A stretch of DNA of 64,000 nucleotides from Pleurodeles waltl (Eukaryota; Chordata; Amphibia; Caudata; Salamandridae), in assembly GCF_031143425.1 (NCBI RefSeq), contig NC_090438.1, positions 774,763,138-774,827,137 of the forward strand. Reading direction: 5' to 3'. The position numbers and the translations under genes are program-made. This document shows positions 1 to 10,872 of this stretch, in pieces (the stretch's first letter is position 1; each line of letters opens with the position of its first letter). The notes under the pieces were generated by a model that was given only the letters and a program-made list of their open reading frames with translations, searched no databases and was not told where the DNA came from.

Positions 1-189
1 CTACCCACGCAAGTGAGGTATCATTTTTATCGGGAGACTTGGGGGAACGCTGGGTGGAAGGAAATTTGTGGCTCCTCTCAGATTCCAGAACTTTCTGCCA
101 CAGAAATTTGAGGAACATGTGTTTTTTTAGCCAAATTTTGAGGTTTGCAAAGGATTCTGGGTAACAGAACCTGGTCCGAGCCCCGCAAG
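1..189 (+). repeat. Partial monomer at left edge (D2 subtype)
   Basis: The window opens inside a monomer. It has CACGCAAGTGAGG, GGGTGGAAGG, AAATTTGAGG and CCAAATTTTG, matching the second half of the D2 monomer at 15841-16223. Position 1 aligns with 16035 at the same 16034-bp offset that links the next several kilobases, so the array and this duplication both continue to the left of the window. Confidence 0.9.
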
Positions 190-2106
190 TCACCCCATCT
201 TGGATTCCCCTAGGTCTCTAGTTTTCAGAAATGCACAGGTTTGGTAGGTTTCCCTAGGTGCCGGCTGAGCTAGAGGCCAAAATCTACAGGTAGGCACTTC
301 GCAAAAAACACCTCTGTTTTCTTCCAAAATTTTGGATGTGTCCACGTTGCGCTTTGGGGCGTTTCCTGTCGCGGGCGCTAGGCCTACCCACGCAAGTGAG
401 GTATCATTTTTATCGGGAGACTTGGGGGAACGCTGGGTAGAAGGAAATTTGTGGCTCCTCTCAGATTCCAGAACTTTCTGCCACAGAAATGTGAGGAACA
501 TGTGTTTTTTTAGCCAAATTTTGAGGTTTGCAAAGGATTCTGGGTAACAGAACCTGGTCTGAGCCCCGCAAGTCACCCCTCCTTGGTTTCCCCTAGGTCT
601 CTAGTTTTCAGAAATACACAGGTTTGGTAGGTTTCAATAGGTGCCAGCTGAGCTAGAGGCCAAAATCTGCAGGTAGGCACTTCGCAAAAAACACCTCTGT
701 TTTCTTCCAAAATTTTGGATGTGTCCACGTTGCGCTTTGGGGTGTTTCCTGTCGCCGGCGCTAGGCCTACCCACGCAAGTGAGGTATCATTTTTATCGGG
801 AGACTTGGGGGAACGCTGGGTGAAAGGAAATTTGTGGCTCCTCTCAGATTCCAGAACTTTCTGCCACAGAAATGTGAGGAACATGTGTTTTTTTAGCCAA
901 ATTTTGAGGTTTGCAAAGGATTCTGGGTAACAGAACCTGGTCCGAGCACAACAAGTCACCCCTCCTTGGATTCCCCTAGGTCTCTAGTTTTCAGAAATGC
1001 ACAGGTTTGGTAGGTTTCCCTAGGTGCCGGCTGAGCTAGAGGCCAAAATCTACAGGTAGGCACTTCACAAAAAACACCTCTGTTTTCTTCCAAAATTTTG
1101 GATGTGTCCACGTTGCGCTTTGAGGTGTTTCCTGTCGCGGGCGCTAGGCCTACCCACACAAGTGAGGAATCATTTTTAATCGGGAGACTTGGGGGAACGC
1201 TGGATGGAAGGAAATTTGTGGCTCCTCTCAGATTCCAGAACTTTCTGCCACAGAAATGTGAGGAACATGTTTTTTTTTAGCCAAATATTGAGGTTTGCAA
1301 AGGATTCTGGGTAACAGAACCTGGTCCGAGCCCCGCAAGTCACCCCTCTTTGGATTCCCCTACGTCTCTAGTTTTCAGAAATGCACAGGTTTGGTAGGTT
1401 TCCCTAGGTGCCGGCTGAGCTAGAGGCCAAAATCTACAGGTAGGCACTTCGCAAAAAACACCTCTGTTTTCTTCCAAAATTTTGGATGTGTCCACGTTGC
1501 GCTTTGGGGTGTTTCCTGTCGCCGGCGCTAGGCCTACCCACGCAAGTGAGGTATCATTTTTATCGGGAGACTTGGGGGAACGCTGGGTGGAAGGAAATTT
1601 GTGGCTCCTCTCAGATTCCAGAACTTTCTGCCACAGAAATGTGAGGAACATGTGTTTTTTTAGCCAAATTTTGAGGTTTGCAAAGGATTCTGGGTAACAG
1701 AACCTGGTCCGAGCCCCGCAAGTCACCCCTCCTTGGTTTCCCCTAGGTCTCTAGTTTTCAGAAATGCACAGGTTTGGTAGGTTTCCCTAGGTGCCGGCTG
1801 AGCTAGAGGCCAAAATCTGCAGGTAGGCACTTCGCAAAAAACACCTCTGTTTTCTTCCAAAATTTTGGATGTGTCCACGTTGCGCTTTGGGGTGTTTCCT
1901 GTCGCGGGCGCTAAGCCTACCCACACAAGTGAGGTATCATTTTTAATCGGGAGACTTGGGGGAACGCTGGGTGGAAGGAAATTTGTGGCTCCTCCCAGAT
2001 TCCAGAACTTTCTGCCACAGAAATGTGAGGAACATGTGTTTTTTTAGCCAAATATTGAGGTTTGCAAAGGATTCTGGGTAACAGAACCTGGTCCGAGCCC
2101 CGCAAG
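190..2106 (+). repeat. Mixed block F-G-I-C0-B (5 monomers)
   Basis: Monomers start at 190 (F), 573 (G), 956 (I, 384 bp), 1340 (C0, 384-to-383 spacing) and 1723 (B). C0 is a C2-like monomer with CTACGTCTCTAG that has not lost the 16-bp segment typical of C2. The I monomer carries a run of nine T before AGCC and TTTGAGGTG; both are shared with the I monomer at 16990, showing common descent. This block is the left copy of 16224-18140. Confidence 0.9.
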
Positions 2107-2602
2107 TCACCCCTCCTTGGATTCCCCTAGTTCTCTAGTTTTCAGAAATGCACAGGTTTGGTAGGTTTCGCTAGGTGCCGGCTGAGCTAGAGGCCAAAAT
2201 CTACAGGTAGGCACTTCGCAAAAAACACCTCTGTTTTCTTCCAAAATTTTGGATGTGTCCACGTTGCGCTTTGGGGTGTTTCCTGTCGCCGGCGCTAGGC
2301 CTACCCAGGCAAGTGAGGTATCATTTTTATCGGGAGACTTGGGGGAACGCTGGGTGGAAGGAAATTTGTGGCTCCTCTCAGATTCCAGAACTTTCTGCCA
2401 CAGAAATTTGAGGAACATGTGTTTTTTTAGCCAAATTTTGAGGTTTGCAAAGGATTCTGGGTAACAGAACCTGGTCCGAGCCCCGCAAGTCACCCCATCT
2501 TGGATTCCCCTAGGTCTCTAGTTTTCAGAAATGCACAGGTTTGGTAGGTTTCCCTAGGTGCCGGCTGAGCTAGAGGCCAAAATCTACAGGTAGGCACTTC
2601 GC

Positions 2603-2608
2603 AATAAA
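2603..2608 (+). promoter_or_regulatory. AATAAA hexamer in A monomers (possible poly(A) signal)
   Basis: A single A-to-T change in GCAAAAAAC makes a canonical AATAAA, followed by a T-rich stretch and GGATGTGTCC. It sits 113 bases into each of 32 A-type monomers. Whether the array is transcribed on this strand is unknown, so function is conjecture. Confidence 0.3.
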
Positions 2609-2622
2609 CACCTCTGTTTTCT

Positions 2623-2636
2623 TCCAAAATTTTGGA
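2623..2636. repeat. 14-bp perfect palindrome TCCAAAATTTTGGA
   Basis: The sequence equals its own reverse complement and is present in nearly every monomer at the same phase. Exceptions include F2 (CCAGAATTTTGG), the later G copies (AAATTTGGG, AAATCTGGG) and the C at 4774 and 20808 (CCAAAAGTTTGG). It could be a protein-binding site or a small cruciform; neither is shown. Confidence 0.75.
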
Positions 2637-4389
2637 TGTGTCCACGTTGCGCTTTGGGGTGTTTCCTGTCGCGGGCGCTAGGCCTACCCACGCAAGTAAG
2701 GTATCATTTTTATCGGGAGACTTGGGGGAACGCTGGGTAGAAGGAAATTTGTGGCTCCTCTCAGATTCCAGAACTTTCTGCCACAGAAATGTGAGGAACA
2801 TGTGTTTTTTTAGCCAAATTTTGAGGTTTGCAAAGGATTCTGGGTAACAGAACCTGGTCCGAGCCCCGCAAGTCATCCCTCCTTGGTTTCCCCTAGGTCT
2901 CTAGTTTTCAGAAATGCACAGGTTTGGTAGGTTTCCCTAGGTGCCGGCTGAGCTAGAGGACAAAATCTGCAGGTAGGCACTTCGCAAAAAACACCTCTGT
3001 TTTCTTCCAAAATTTTGGATGTGTCCACGTTGCGCTTTGGGGTGTTTCCTGTCGCGGGCGCTAACCCTACCCACACAAGTGAGGTATCATTTTTAATCGG
3101 GAGACTTGGGGGAACGCTGGGTGGAAGGAAATTTGTGGCTCCTCCCAGATTCCAGAACTTTCTGCCACAGAAATGTGAGGAACATGTGTTTTTTTAGCCA
3201 AATATTGAGGTTTGCAAAGGATTCTGGGTAACAGAACCTGGTCCGAGCCCCGCAAGTCATCCCTCCTTGGATTCCCCTAGTTCTCTAGTTTTCAGAAATG
3301 CACAGGTTTGGTAGGTTTCGCTAGGTGCCGGCTGAGCTAGAGGCCAAAATCTACAGGTAGGCACTTCGCAAAAAACACCTCTGTTTTCTTCCAAAATTTT
3401 GGATGTGTCCACGTTGCGCTTTGGGGTGTTTCCTGTCGCCGGCGCTAGGCCTACCCACGCAAGTGAGGTATAATTTTTATCGGGAGACTTGGGGGAACGC
3501 TGGGTGGAAGGAAATTTGTGGCTCCTCCCAGATTCCAGAACTTTCTGCCACAGAAATGTGAGGAACATGTGTTTTTTTAGCCAAATATTGAGGTTTGCAA
3601 AGGATTCTGGGTAACAGAACCTGGTCCGAGCCCCGCAAGTCACCCCTCCTTGGATTCCCCTACGTCTCTAGTTTTCAGAAATGCACAGGTTTGGTAGGTT
3701 TCCCTAGGTGCCGGCTGAGCTAGAGGCCAAAATCTACAGGTAGGCACTTCGCAAAAAACACCTCTGTTTTCTTCCAAAATTTTGGATGTGTCCACGTTGC
3801 GCTTTGGGGTGTTTCCTGTCGCCGGCGCTAGGCCTACCCACGCAAGTGAGGTATCATTTTTATCGGGAGACTTGGGGGAACGCTGGGTGGAAGGAAATTT
3901 GTGGCTCCTCTCAGATTCCAGAACTTTCTGCCACAGAAATGAGAGAGCCAAATTTTGAGGTTTGCAAAGGATTCTGGGTAACAGAACCTGGTCCGAGCCC
4001 CGCAAGTCACCCCATCTTGGATTCCCCTAGGTCTCTAGTTTTCAGAAATGCACAGGTTTGGTAGGTTTCCCTAGGTGCCGGCTGAGCTAGAGGCCAAAAT
4101 CTACAGGTAGGCACTTCGCAATAAACACCTCTGTTTTCTTCCAAAATTTTGGATGTGTCCACGTTGCGCTTTGGGGTGTTTCCTGTCGCGGGCGCTAGGC
4201 CTACCCACGCAAGTAAGGTATCATTTTTATCGGGAGACTTGGGGGAACGCTGGGTAGAAGGAAATTTGTGGCTCCTCTCAGATTCCAGAACTTTCTGCCA
4301 CAGAAATGTGAGGAACATGTGTTTTTTTAGCCAAATTTTGAGGTTTGCAAAGGATTCTGGGTAACAGAACCTGGTCCGAGCCCCGCAAG

Positions 4390-4773
4390 TCACACCTCCT
4401 TGGTTTCCCCTAGGTCTCTAGTTTTCAGAAATGCACAGGTTTGGTAGGTTTCCCTAGGTGCCGGCTGAGCTAGAGGCCAAAATCTGCAGGTAGGCACTTC
4501 GCAAGAAACACCTCTGTTTTCTTCCAAAATTTTGGATGTGTCCACGTTGCGCTTTGGGGTGTTTCCTGTCGCGGGCGCTAAGCCTACCCACACAAGTGAG
4601 GTATCATTTTTAATCGGGAGACTTGGGGGAACGCTGGGTGGAAGGAAATTTGTGGCTCCTCCCAGATTCCAGAACTTTCTGCCACAGAAATGTGAGGAAC
4701 ATGTGTTTTTTTAGCCAAATATTGAGGTTTGCAAAGGATTCTGGGTAACAGAACCTGGTCCGAGCCCCGCAAG
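4390..4773 (+). repeat. Reference monomer, subtype B (384 bp)
   Basis: Marks: TCCTTGGTTT, TCTGCAGG, TCGCGGGCGCTAAG (StuI site lost), CACACAAGTG, TTTTTAATCGGG (one extra A, giving 384 bp), CTCCCAG and CCAAATATTG. This copy also has GCAAGAAAC. It nearly always follows A. Confidence 0.9.
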
Positions 4774-5140
4774 TCACCCCTCCTTGGATTCCCCTAGTTC
4801 TCTAGTTTTCAGAAATGCACAGGTTTGGTAGGTTTCCCTAGGTGCCGGCTGAGCTAGAGGCCAAAATCTACAGGTAGGCACTTCGCAAAAAACACCTCTG
4901 TTTTCTTCCAAAAGTTTGGATGTGTCCACGTTGCGCTTTGGGGTGTTTCCTGTCGCCGGCGCTAGGCCTACCCACGCAAGTGAGGTATCATTTTTATCGG
5001 GAGACTTGGGGGAACGCTGGGTGGAAGGAAATTTGTGGCTCCTCTCAGATTCCAGAACTTTCTGCCACAGAAATGTGAGAGCCAAATTTTGAGGTTTGCA
5101 AAGGATTCTGGGTAACAGAACCTGGTCCGAGCCCCGCAAG
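4774..5140 (+). repeat. Reference monomer, subtype C (367 bp)
   Basis: Marks: CTAGTTCTCTAG, TTCCCTAGG, TCGCCGGCGCTAGG, CACGCAAGTGAGG, and a 16-bp loss that gives AAATGTGAGAGCC in place of the segment holding the T run. This copy has an extra private change, CCAAAAGTTTGG, that breaks the central palindrome. Confidence 0.9.
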
Positions 5141-5907
5141 TCACCCCATCTTGGATTCCCCTAGGTCTCTAGTTTTCAGAAATGCACAGGTTTGGTAGGT
5201 TTCCCTAGGTGCCGGCTGAGCTAGAGGCCAAAATCTACAGGTAGGCACTTCGCAATAAACACCTCTGTTTTCTTCCAAAATTTTGGATGTGTCCACGTTG
5301 CGCTTTGGGGTGTTTCCTGTCGCGGGCGCTAGGCCTACCCACGCAAGTAAGGTATCATTTTTATCGGGAGACTTGGGGGAACGCTGGGTAGAAGGAAATT
5401 TGTGGCTCCTCTCAGATTCCAGAACTTTCTGCCACAGAAATGTGAGGAACATGTGTTTTTTTAGCCAAATTTTGAGGTTTGCAAAGGATTCTGGGTAACA
5501 GAACCTGGTCCGAGCCCCGCAAGTCACCCCTCCTTGGTTTCCCCTAGGTCTCTAGTTTTCAGAAATGCACAGGTTTGGTAGGTTTCCCTAGGTGCCGGCT
5601 GAGCTAGAGGCCAAAATCTGCAGGTAGGCACTTCGCAAAAAACACCTCTGTTTTCTTCCAAAATTTTGGATGTGTCCACGTTGCGCTTTGGGGTGTTTCC
5701 TGTCGCGGGCGCTAAGCCTACCCACACAAGTGAGGTATCATTTTTAATCGGGAGACTTGGGGGAACGCTGGGTGGAAGGAAATTTGTGGCTCCTCCCAGA
5801 TTCCAGAACTTTCTGCCACAGAAATGTGAGGAACATGTGTTTTTTTAGCTAAATATTGAGGTTTGCAAAGGATTCTGGGTAACAGAACCTGGTCCGAGCC
5901 CCGCAAG

Positions 5908-6290
5908 TCACCCCTCCTTGGATTCCCCTAGTTCTCTAGTTTTCAGAAATGCACAGGTTTGGTAGGTTTCGCTAGGTGCCGGCTGAGCTAGAGGCCAAAA
6001 TCTACAGGTAGGCACTTCGCAAAAAACACCTCTGTTTTCTTCCAAAATTTTGGATGTGTCCACGTTGCGCTTTGGGGTGTTTCCTGTCGCCGGCGCTAGG
6101 CCTACCCAGGCAAGTGAGGTATCATTTTTATCGGGAGACTTGGGGGAACGCTGGGTGGAAGGAAATTTGTGGCTCCTCTCAGATTCCAGAACTTTCTGCC
6201 ACAGAAATTTGAGGAACATGTGTTTTTTTAGCCAAATTTTGAGGTTTGCAAAGGATTCTGGGTAACAGAACCTGGTCCGAGCCCCGCAAG
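5908..6290 (+). repeat. Reference monomer, subtype D (383 bp)
   Basis: Marks: CTAGTTCTCTAG, TTTCGCTAGG, TCGCCGGCGCTAGG, CCAGGCAAGTGAGG, AAATTTGAGG and CCAAATTTTG. A derived form with GGGCGGAAGG is found at 9341, 25359, 41392 and 44043. Variant D2 (15841) has CACGCAAG instead of CAGGCAAG. Confidence 0.88.
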
Positions 6291-7439
6291 TCACCCCATC
6301 TTGGATTCCCCTAGGTCTCTAGTTTTCAGAAATGCACAGGTTTGGTAGGTTTCCCTAGGTGCCGGCTGAGCTAGAGGCCAAAATCTACAGGTAGGCACTT
6401 CGCAATAAACACCTCTGTTTTCTTCCAAAATTTTGGATGTGTCCACGTTGCGCTTTGGGGTGTTTCCTGTCGCGGGCGCTAGGCCTACCCACGCAAGTAA
6501 GGTATCATTTTTATCGGGAGATTTGGGGGAACGCTGGGTAGAAGGAAATTTGTGGCTCCTCTCAGATTCCAGAACTTTCTGCCACAGAAATGTGAGGAAC
6601 ATGTGTTTTTTTAGCCAAATTTTGAGGTTTGCAAAGGATTCTGGGTAACAGAACCTGGTCCGAGCCCCGCAAGTCACCCCTCCTTGGTTTCCCCTAGGTC
6701 TCTAGTTTTCAGAAATGCACAGGTTTGGTAGGTTTCCCTAGGTGCCGGCTGAGCTAGAGGCCAAAATCTGCAGGTAGGCACTTCGCAAAAAACACCTCTG
6801 TTTTCTTCCAAAATTTTGGATGTGTCCACGTTGCGCTTTGGGTGTTTCCTGTCGCGGGCGCTAAGCCTACCCACACAAGTGAGGTATCATTTTTAATCGG
6901 GAGACTTGGGGGAACGCTGGGTGGAAGGAAATTTGTGGCTCCTCCCAGATTCCAGAACTTTCTGCCACAGAAATGTGAGGAACATGTGTTTTTTTAGCCA
7001 AATATTGAGGTTTGCAAAGGATTCTGGGTAACAGAACCTGGTCCGAGCCCCGCAAGTCACCCCTCCTTGGATTCCCCTAGTTCTCTAGTTTTCAGAAATG
7101 CACAGGTTTGGTAGGTTTCGCTAGGTGCCGGCTGAGCTAGAGGCCAAAATCTACAGGTAGGCACTTCGCAAAAAACACCTCTGTTTTCTTCAAAAATTTT
7201 GGATGTGTCCACGTTGCGCTTTGGGGTGTTTCCTGTCGCCGGCGCTAGGCCTACCCACGCAAGTGAGGTATAATTTTTATCGGGAGACTTGGGGGAACGC
7301 TGGGTGGAAGGAAATTTGTGGCTCCTCTCAGATTCCAGAACTTTCTGCCACAGAAATGTGAGGAACATGTGTTTTTTTAGCCAAATATTGAGGTTTGCAA
7401 AGGATTCTGGGTAACAGAACCTGGTCCGAGCCCCGCAAG

Positions 7440-7822
7440 TCACCCCTCCTTGGATTCCCCTACGTCTCTAGTTTTCAGAAATGCACAGGTTTGGTAGGTT
7501 TCCCTAGGTGCCGGCTGAGCTAGAGGCCAAAATCTACAGGTAGGCACTTCGCAATAAACACCTCTGTTTTCTTCCAAAATTTTGGATGTGTCCACGTTGC
7601 GCTTTGGGGTGTTTCCTGTCGCGGGCGCTAGGCCTACCCACGCAAGTAAGGTATCATTTTTATCGGGAGACTTGGGGGAACGCTGGGTAGAAGGAAATTT
7701 GTGGCTCCTCTCAGATTCCAGAACTTTCTGCCACAGAAATGTGAGGAACATGTGTTTTTTTAGCCAAAATTTGAGGTTTGCAAAGGATTCTGGGTAACAG
7801 AACCTGGTCCGAGCCCCGCAAG
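7440..7822 (+). repeat. Chimeric monomer C2/A
   Basis: The head has CTACGTCTCTAG of C2 (to 7463); from 7555 onward it is A (AATAAA, AAGTAAGG, GGGTAGAAGG, and the CCAAAATTTG mark of the A at 23458). The right-hand copy has both intact monomers (23091 C2 and 23458 A), so this is a 367-bp deletion by unequal exchange between positions equivalent to 7463 and 7555. Confidence 0.88.
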
Positions 7823-10489
7823 TCACCCCTCCTTGGTTTCCCTTAGGTCTCTAGTTTTCAGAAATGCACAGGTTTGGTAGGTTTCCCTAGGTGCCGGCTG
7901 AGCTAGAGGCCAAAATCTGCAGGTAGGCACTTCGCAAGAAACACCTCTGTTTTCTTCCAAAATTTTGGATGTGTCCACGTTGCGCTTTGGGGTGTTTCCT
8001 GTCGCGGGCGCTAAGCCTACCCACACAAGTGAGGTATCATTTTTAATCGGGAGACTTGGGGGAACGCTGGGTGGAAGGAAATTTGTGGCTCCTCCCAGAT
8101 TCCAGAACTTTCTGCCACAGAAATGTGAGGAACATGTGTTTTTTTAGCCAAATATTGAGGTTTGCAAAGGATTCTGGGTAACAGAACCTGGTCCGAGCCC
8201 CGCAAGTCACCCCTCCTTGGATTCCCCTAGTTCTCTAGTTTTCAGAAATGCACAGGTTTGGTAGGTTTCCCTAGGTGCCGGCTGAGCTAGAGGCCAAAAT
8301 CTACAGGTAGGCACTTCGCAAAAAACACCTCTGTTTTCTTCCAAAATTTTGGATGTGTCCACGTTGCGCTTTGGGGTGTTTCCTGTCGCCGGCGCTAGGC
8401 CTACCCACGCAAGTGAGGTATCATTTTTATCGGGAGACTTGGGGGAACGCTGGGTGGAAGGAAATTTGTGGCTCCTCTCAGATTCCAGAACTTTCTGCCA
8501 CAGAAATGTGAGAGCCAAATTTTGAGGTTTGCAAAGGATTCTGGGTAACAGAACCTGGTCCGAGCCCCGCAAGTCACCCCATCTTGGATTCCCCTAGGTC
8601 TCTAGTTTTCAGAAATGCACAGGTTTGGTAGGTTTCCCTAGGTGCCGGCTGAGCTAGAGGCCAAAATCTACAGGTAGGCACTTCGCAATAAACACCTCTG
8701 TTTTCTTCCAAAATTTTGGATGTGTCCACGTTGCGCTTTGGGGTGTTTCCTGTCGCGGGCGCTAGGCCTACCCACGCAAGTAAGGTATCATTTTTATCGG
8801 GAGACTTGGGGGAACGCTGGGTAGAAGGAAATTTGTGGCTCCTCTCAGATTCCAGAACTTTCTGCCACAGAAATGTGAGGAACATGTGTTTTTTTAGCCA
8901 AATTTTGAGGTTTGCAAAGGATTCTGGGTAACAGAACCTGGTCCGAGCCCCGCAAGTCACCCCTCCTTGGTTTCCCCTAGGTCTCTAGTTTTCAGAAATG
9001 CACAGGTTTGGTAGGTTTCCCTAGGTGCCGGCTGAGCTAGAGGCCAAAATCTGCAGGTAGGCACTTCGCAAAAAACACCTCTGTTTTCTTCCAAAATTTT
9101 GGATGTGTCCACGTTGCGCTTTGGGGTGTTTCCTGTCGCGGGCGCTAAGCCTACCCACACAAGTGAGGTATCATTTTTAATCGGGAGACTTGGGGGAACG
9201 CTGGGTGGAAGGAAATTTGTGGCTCCTCCCAGATTCCAGAACTTTCTGCCACAGAAATGTGAGGAACATGTGTTTTTTTAGCCAAATATTGAGGTTTGCA
9301 AAGGATTCTGGGTAACAGAACCTGGTCCGAGCCCCGCAAGTCACCCCTCCTTGGATTCCCCTAGTTCTCTAGTTTTCAGAAATGCACAGGTTTGGTAGGT
9401 TTCGCTAGGTGCCGGCTGAGCTAGAGGCCAAAATCTACAGGTAGGCACTTCGCAAAAAACACCTCTGTTTTCTTCCAAAATTTTGGATGTGTCCACGTTG
9501 CGCTTTGGGGTGTTTCCTGTCGCCGGCGCTAGGCCTACCCAGGCAAGTGAGGTATCATTTTTATCGGGAGACTTGGGGGAACGCTGGGCGGAAGGAAATT
9601 TGTGGCTCCTCTCAGATTCCAGAACTTTCTGCCACAGAAATTTGAGGAACATGTGTTTTTTTAGCCAAATTTTGAGGTTTGCAAAGGATTCTGGGTAACA
9701 GAACCTGGTCCGAGCCCCGCAAGTCACCCCATCTTGGATTCCCCTAGGTCTCTAGTTTTCAGAAATGCACAGGTTTGGTAGGTTTCCCTAGGTGCCGGCT
9801 GAGCTAGAGGCCAAAATCTACAGGTAGGCACTTCGCAATAAACACCTCTGTTTTCTTCCAAAATTTTGGATGTGTCCACGTTGCGCTTTGGGGTGTTTCC
9901 TGTCGCGGGCGCTAGGCCTACCCACGCAAGTAAGGTATCATTTTTATCGGGAGACTTGGGGGAACGCTGGGTAGAAGGAAATTTGTGGCTCCTCTCAGAT
10001 TCCAGAACTTTCTGCCACAGAAATGTGAGGAACATGTGTTTTTTTAGCCAAATTTTGAGGTTTGCAAAGGATTCTGGGTAACAGAACCTGGTCCGAGCCC
10101 CGCAAGTCACCCCTCCTTGGTTTCCCCTAGGTCTCTAGTTTTCAGAAATGCACAGGTTTGGTAGGTTTCCCTAGGTGCCGGCTGAGCTAGAGGCCAAAAT
10201 CTGCAGGTAGGCACTTCGCAAAAAACACCTCTGTTTTCTTCCAAAATTTTGGATGTGTCCACGTTGCGCTTTGGGTGTTTCCTGTCGCGGGCGCTAAGCA
10301 TACCCACACAAGTGAGGTATCATTTTTAATCGGGAGACTTGGGGGAACGCTGGGTGGAAGGAAATTTGTGGCTCCTCCCAGATTCCAGAACTTTCTGCCA
10401 CAGAAATGTGAGGAACATGTGTTTTTTTAGCCAAATATTGAGGTTTGCAAAGGATTCTGGGTAACAGAACCTGGTCCGAGCCCCGCAAG

Positions 10490-10872
10490 TCACCCCTCCT
10501 TGGATTCCCCTAGTTCTCTAGTTTTCAGAAATGCACAGGTTTGGTAGGTTTCGCTAGGTGCCGGCTGAGCTAGAGGCCAAAATCTACAGGTAGGCACTTC
10601 GCAAAAAACACCTCTGTTTTCTTCCAAAATTTTGGATGTGTCCACGTTGCGCTTTGGGGTGTTTCCTGTCGCCGGCGCTAGGCCTACCCACGCAAGTGAG
10701 GTATAATTTTTATCGGGAGACTTGGGGGAACGCTGGGTGGAAGGAAATTTGTGGCTCCTCTCAGATTCCAGAACTTTCTGCCACAGAAATGTGAGGAACA
10801 TGTGTTTTTTTAGCCAAATATTGAGGTTTGCAAAGGATTCTGGGTAACAGAACCTGGTCCGAGCCCCGCAAG
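10490..10872 (+). repeat. Reference monomer, subtype E (383 bp)
   Basis: Marks: CTAGTTCTCTAG, TTTCGCTAGG, TCGCCGGCGC, GAGGTATAATTTTTATC and CCAAATATTG. It shares its head with D and part of its tail with B. An E/D mosaic with the E centre and D end occurs at 29930, 48610, 50893 and 55873. Confidence 0.87.

Larger units (their letters stand above)
2490..2872 (+). repeat. Reference monomer, subtype A (383 bp)
   Basis: Diagnostic marks in order: CCCCATCTTGG, TCTACAGG, GCAATAAAC, TCGCGGGCGCTAGG, CACGCAAGTAAGG, GGGTAGAAGG, CTCTCAG and CCAAATTTTG. Present 32 times counting chimeras and the copy with the 387-bp length. In family I it is usually followed by B. Confidence 0.9.
2107..5907 (+). repeat. 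Family I HOR unit, complete 10-mer (3801 bp)
   Basis: Monomer starts and subtypes are 2107 D, 2490 A, 2873 B, 3257 E, 3640 C2 (367 bp), 4007 A, 4390 B, 4774 C (367 bp), 5141 A and 5524 B; the next D begins at 5908. The same order and exactly the same length recur at 18141-21941. Rare private marks are shared between the two copies: GAGGACAAAA and CTAACCC in B at 2873/18907, TCACACC and GCAAGAAAC in B at 4390/20424, and CCAAAAGTTTGG in C at 4774/20808. Confidence 0.93.
5908..9340 (+). repeat. Family I HOR unit, 9-mer (3433 bp)
   Basis: Starts are 5908 D, 6291 A, 6674 B (one G lost, CTTTGGGTG), 7057 E, 7440 C2/A chimera, 7823 B, 8207 C, 8574 A and 8957 B. Relative to the 3801-bp unit it lacks one 367-bp monomer (through the chimera) plus that single G. 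The arithmetic is exact: 3801 - 367 - 1 = 3433. Confidence 0.92.

Noticed and set aside
332..547. Recurring 60-71-codon open frames on the plus strand
   Set aside because: They begin at TTG or GTG, overlap the minus-strand frame, change C-terminus with each one-base indel and show no recognisable motif.
190..576. Recurring ~128-codon open frame on the minus strand, once per monomer
   Set aside because: It starts at GTG (reverse of CAC in GTCAC), not ATG; the first ATG would give about 103 codons. The 384-bp and 367-bp monomers and L shift, shorten or break it, tolerance of indels shows no coding constraint, and nothing in it resembles a known domain. It is a by-product of the repeat.
1917..2105. 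62-codon minus-strand frames in B-type monomers
   Set aside because: They start at TTG and result from the extra A in TTTTTAATC shifting frame; repeat by-products.
2450..2480. tRNA-like B box on the minus strand (GGTTCTGTTACC)
   Set aside because: Only GGTTC and the terminal CC resemble the Pol III B box, and no A box or cloverleaf was found at a suitable distance.
2598..2614. Functional CENP-B box
   Set aside because: Only 6 of 9 core bases match at either candidate site; reported only as a low-interest observation.
3460..3480. TATA-like TATAATTTTT in E and K monomers as a promoter
   Set aside because: A one-base variant of TATCATTTTT with no supporting initiator or downstream context; not enough to call.
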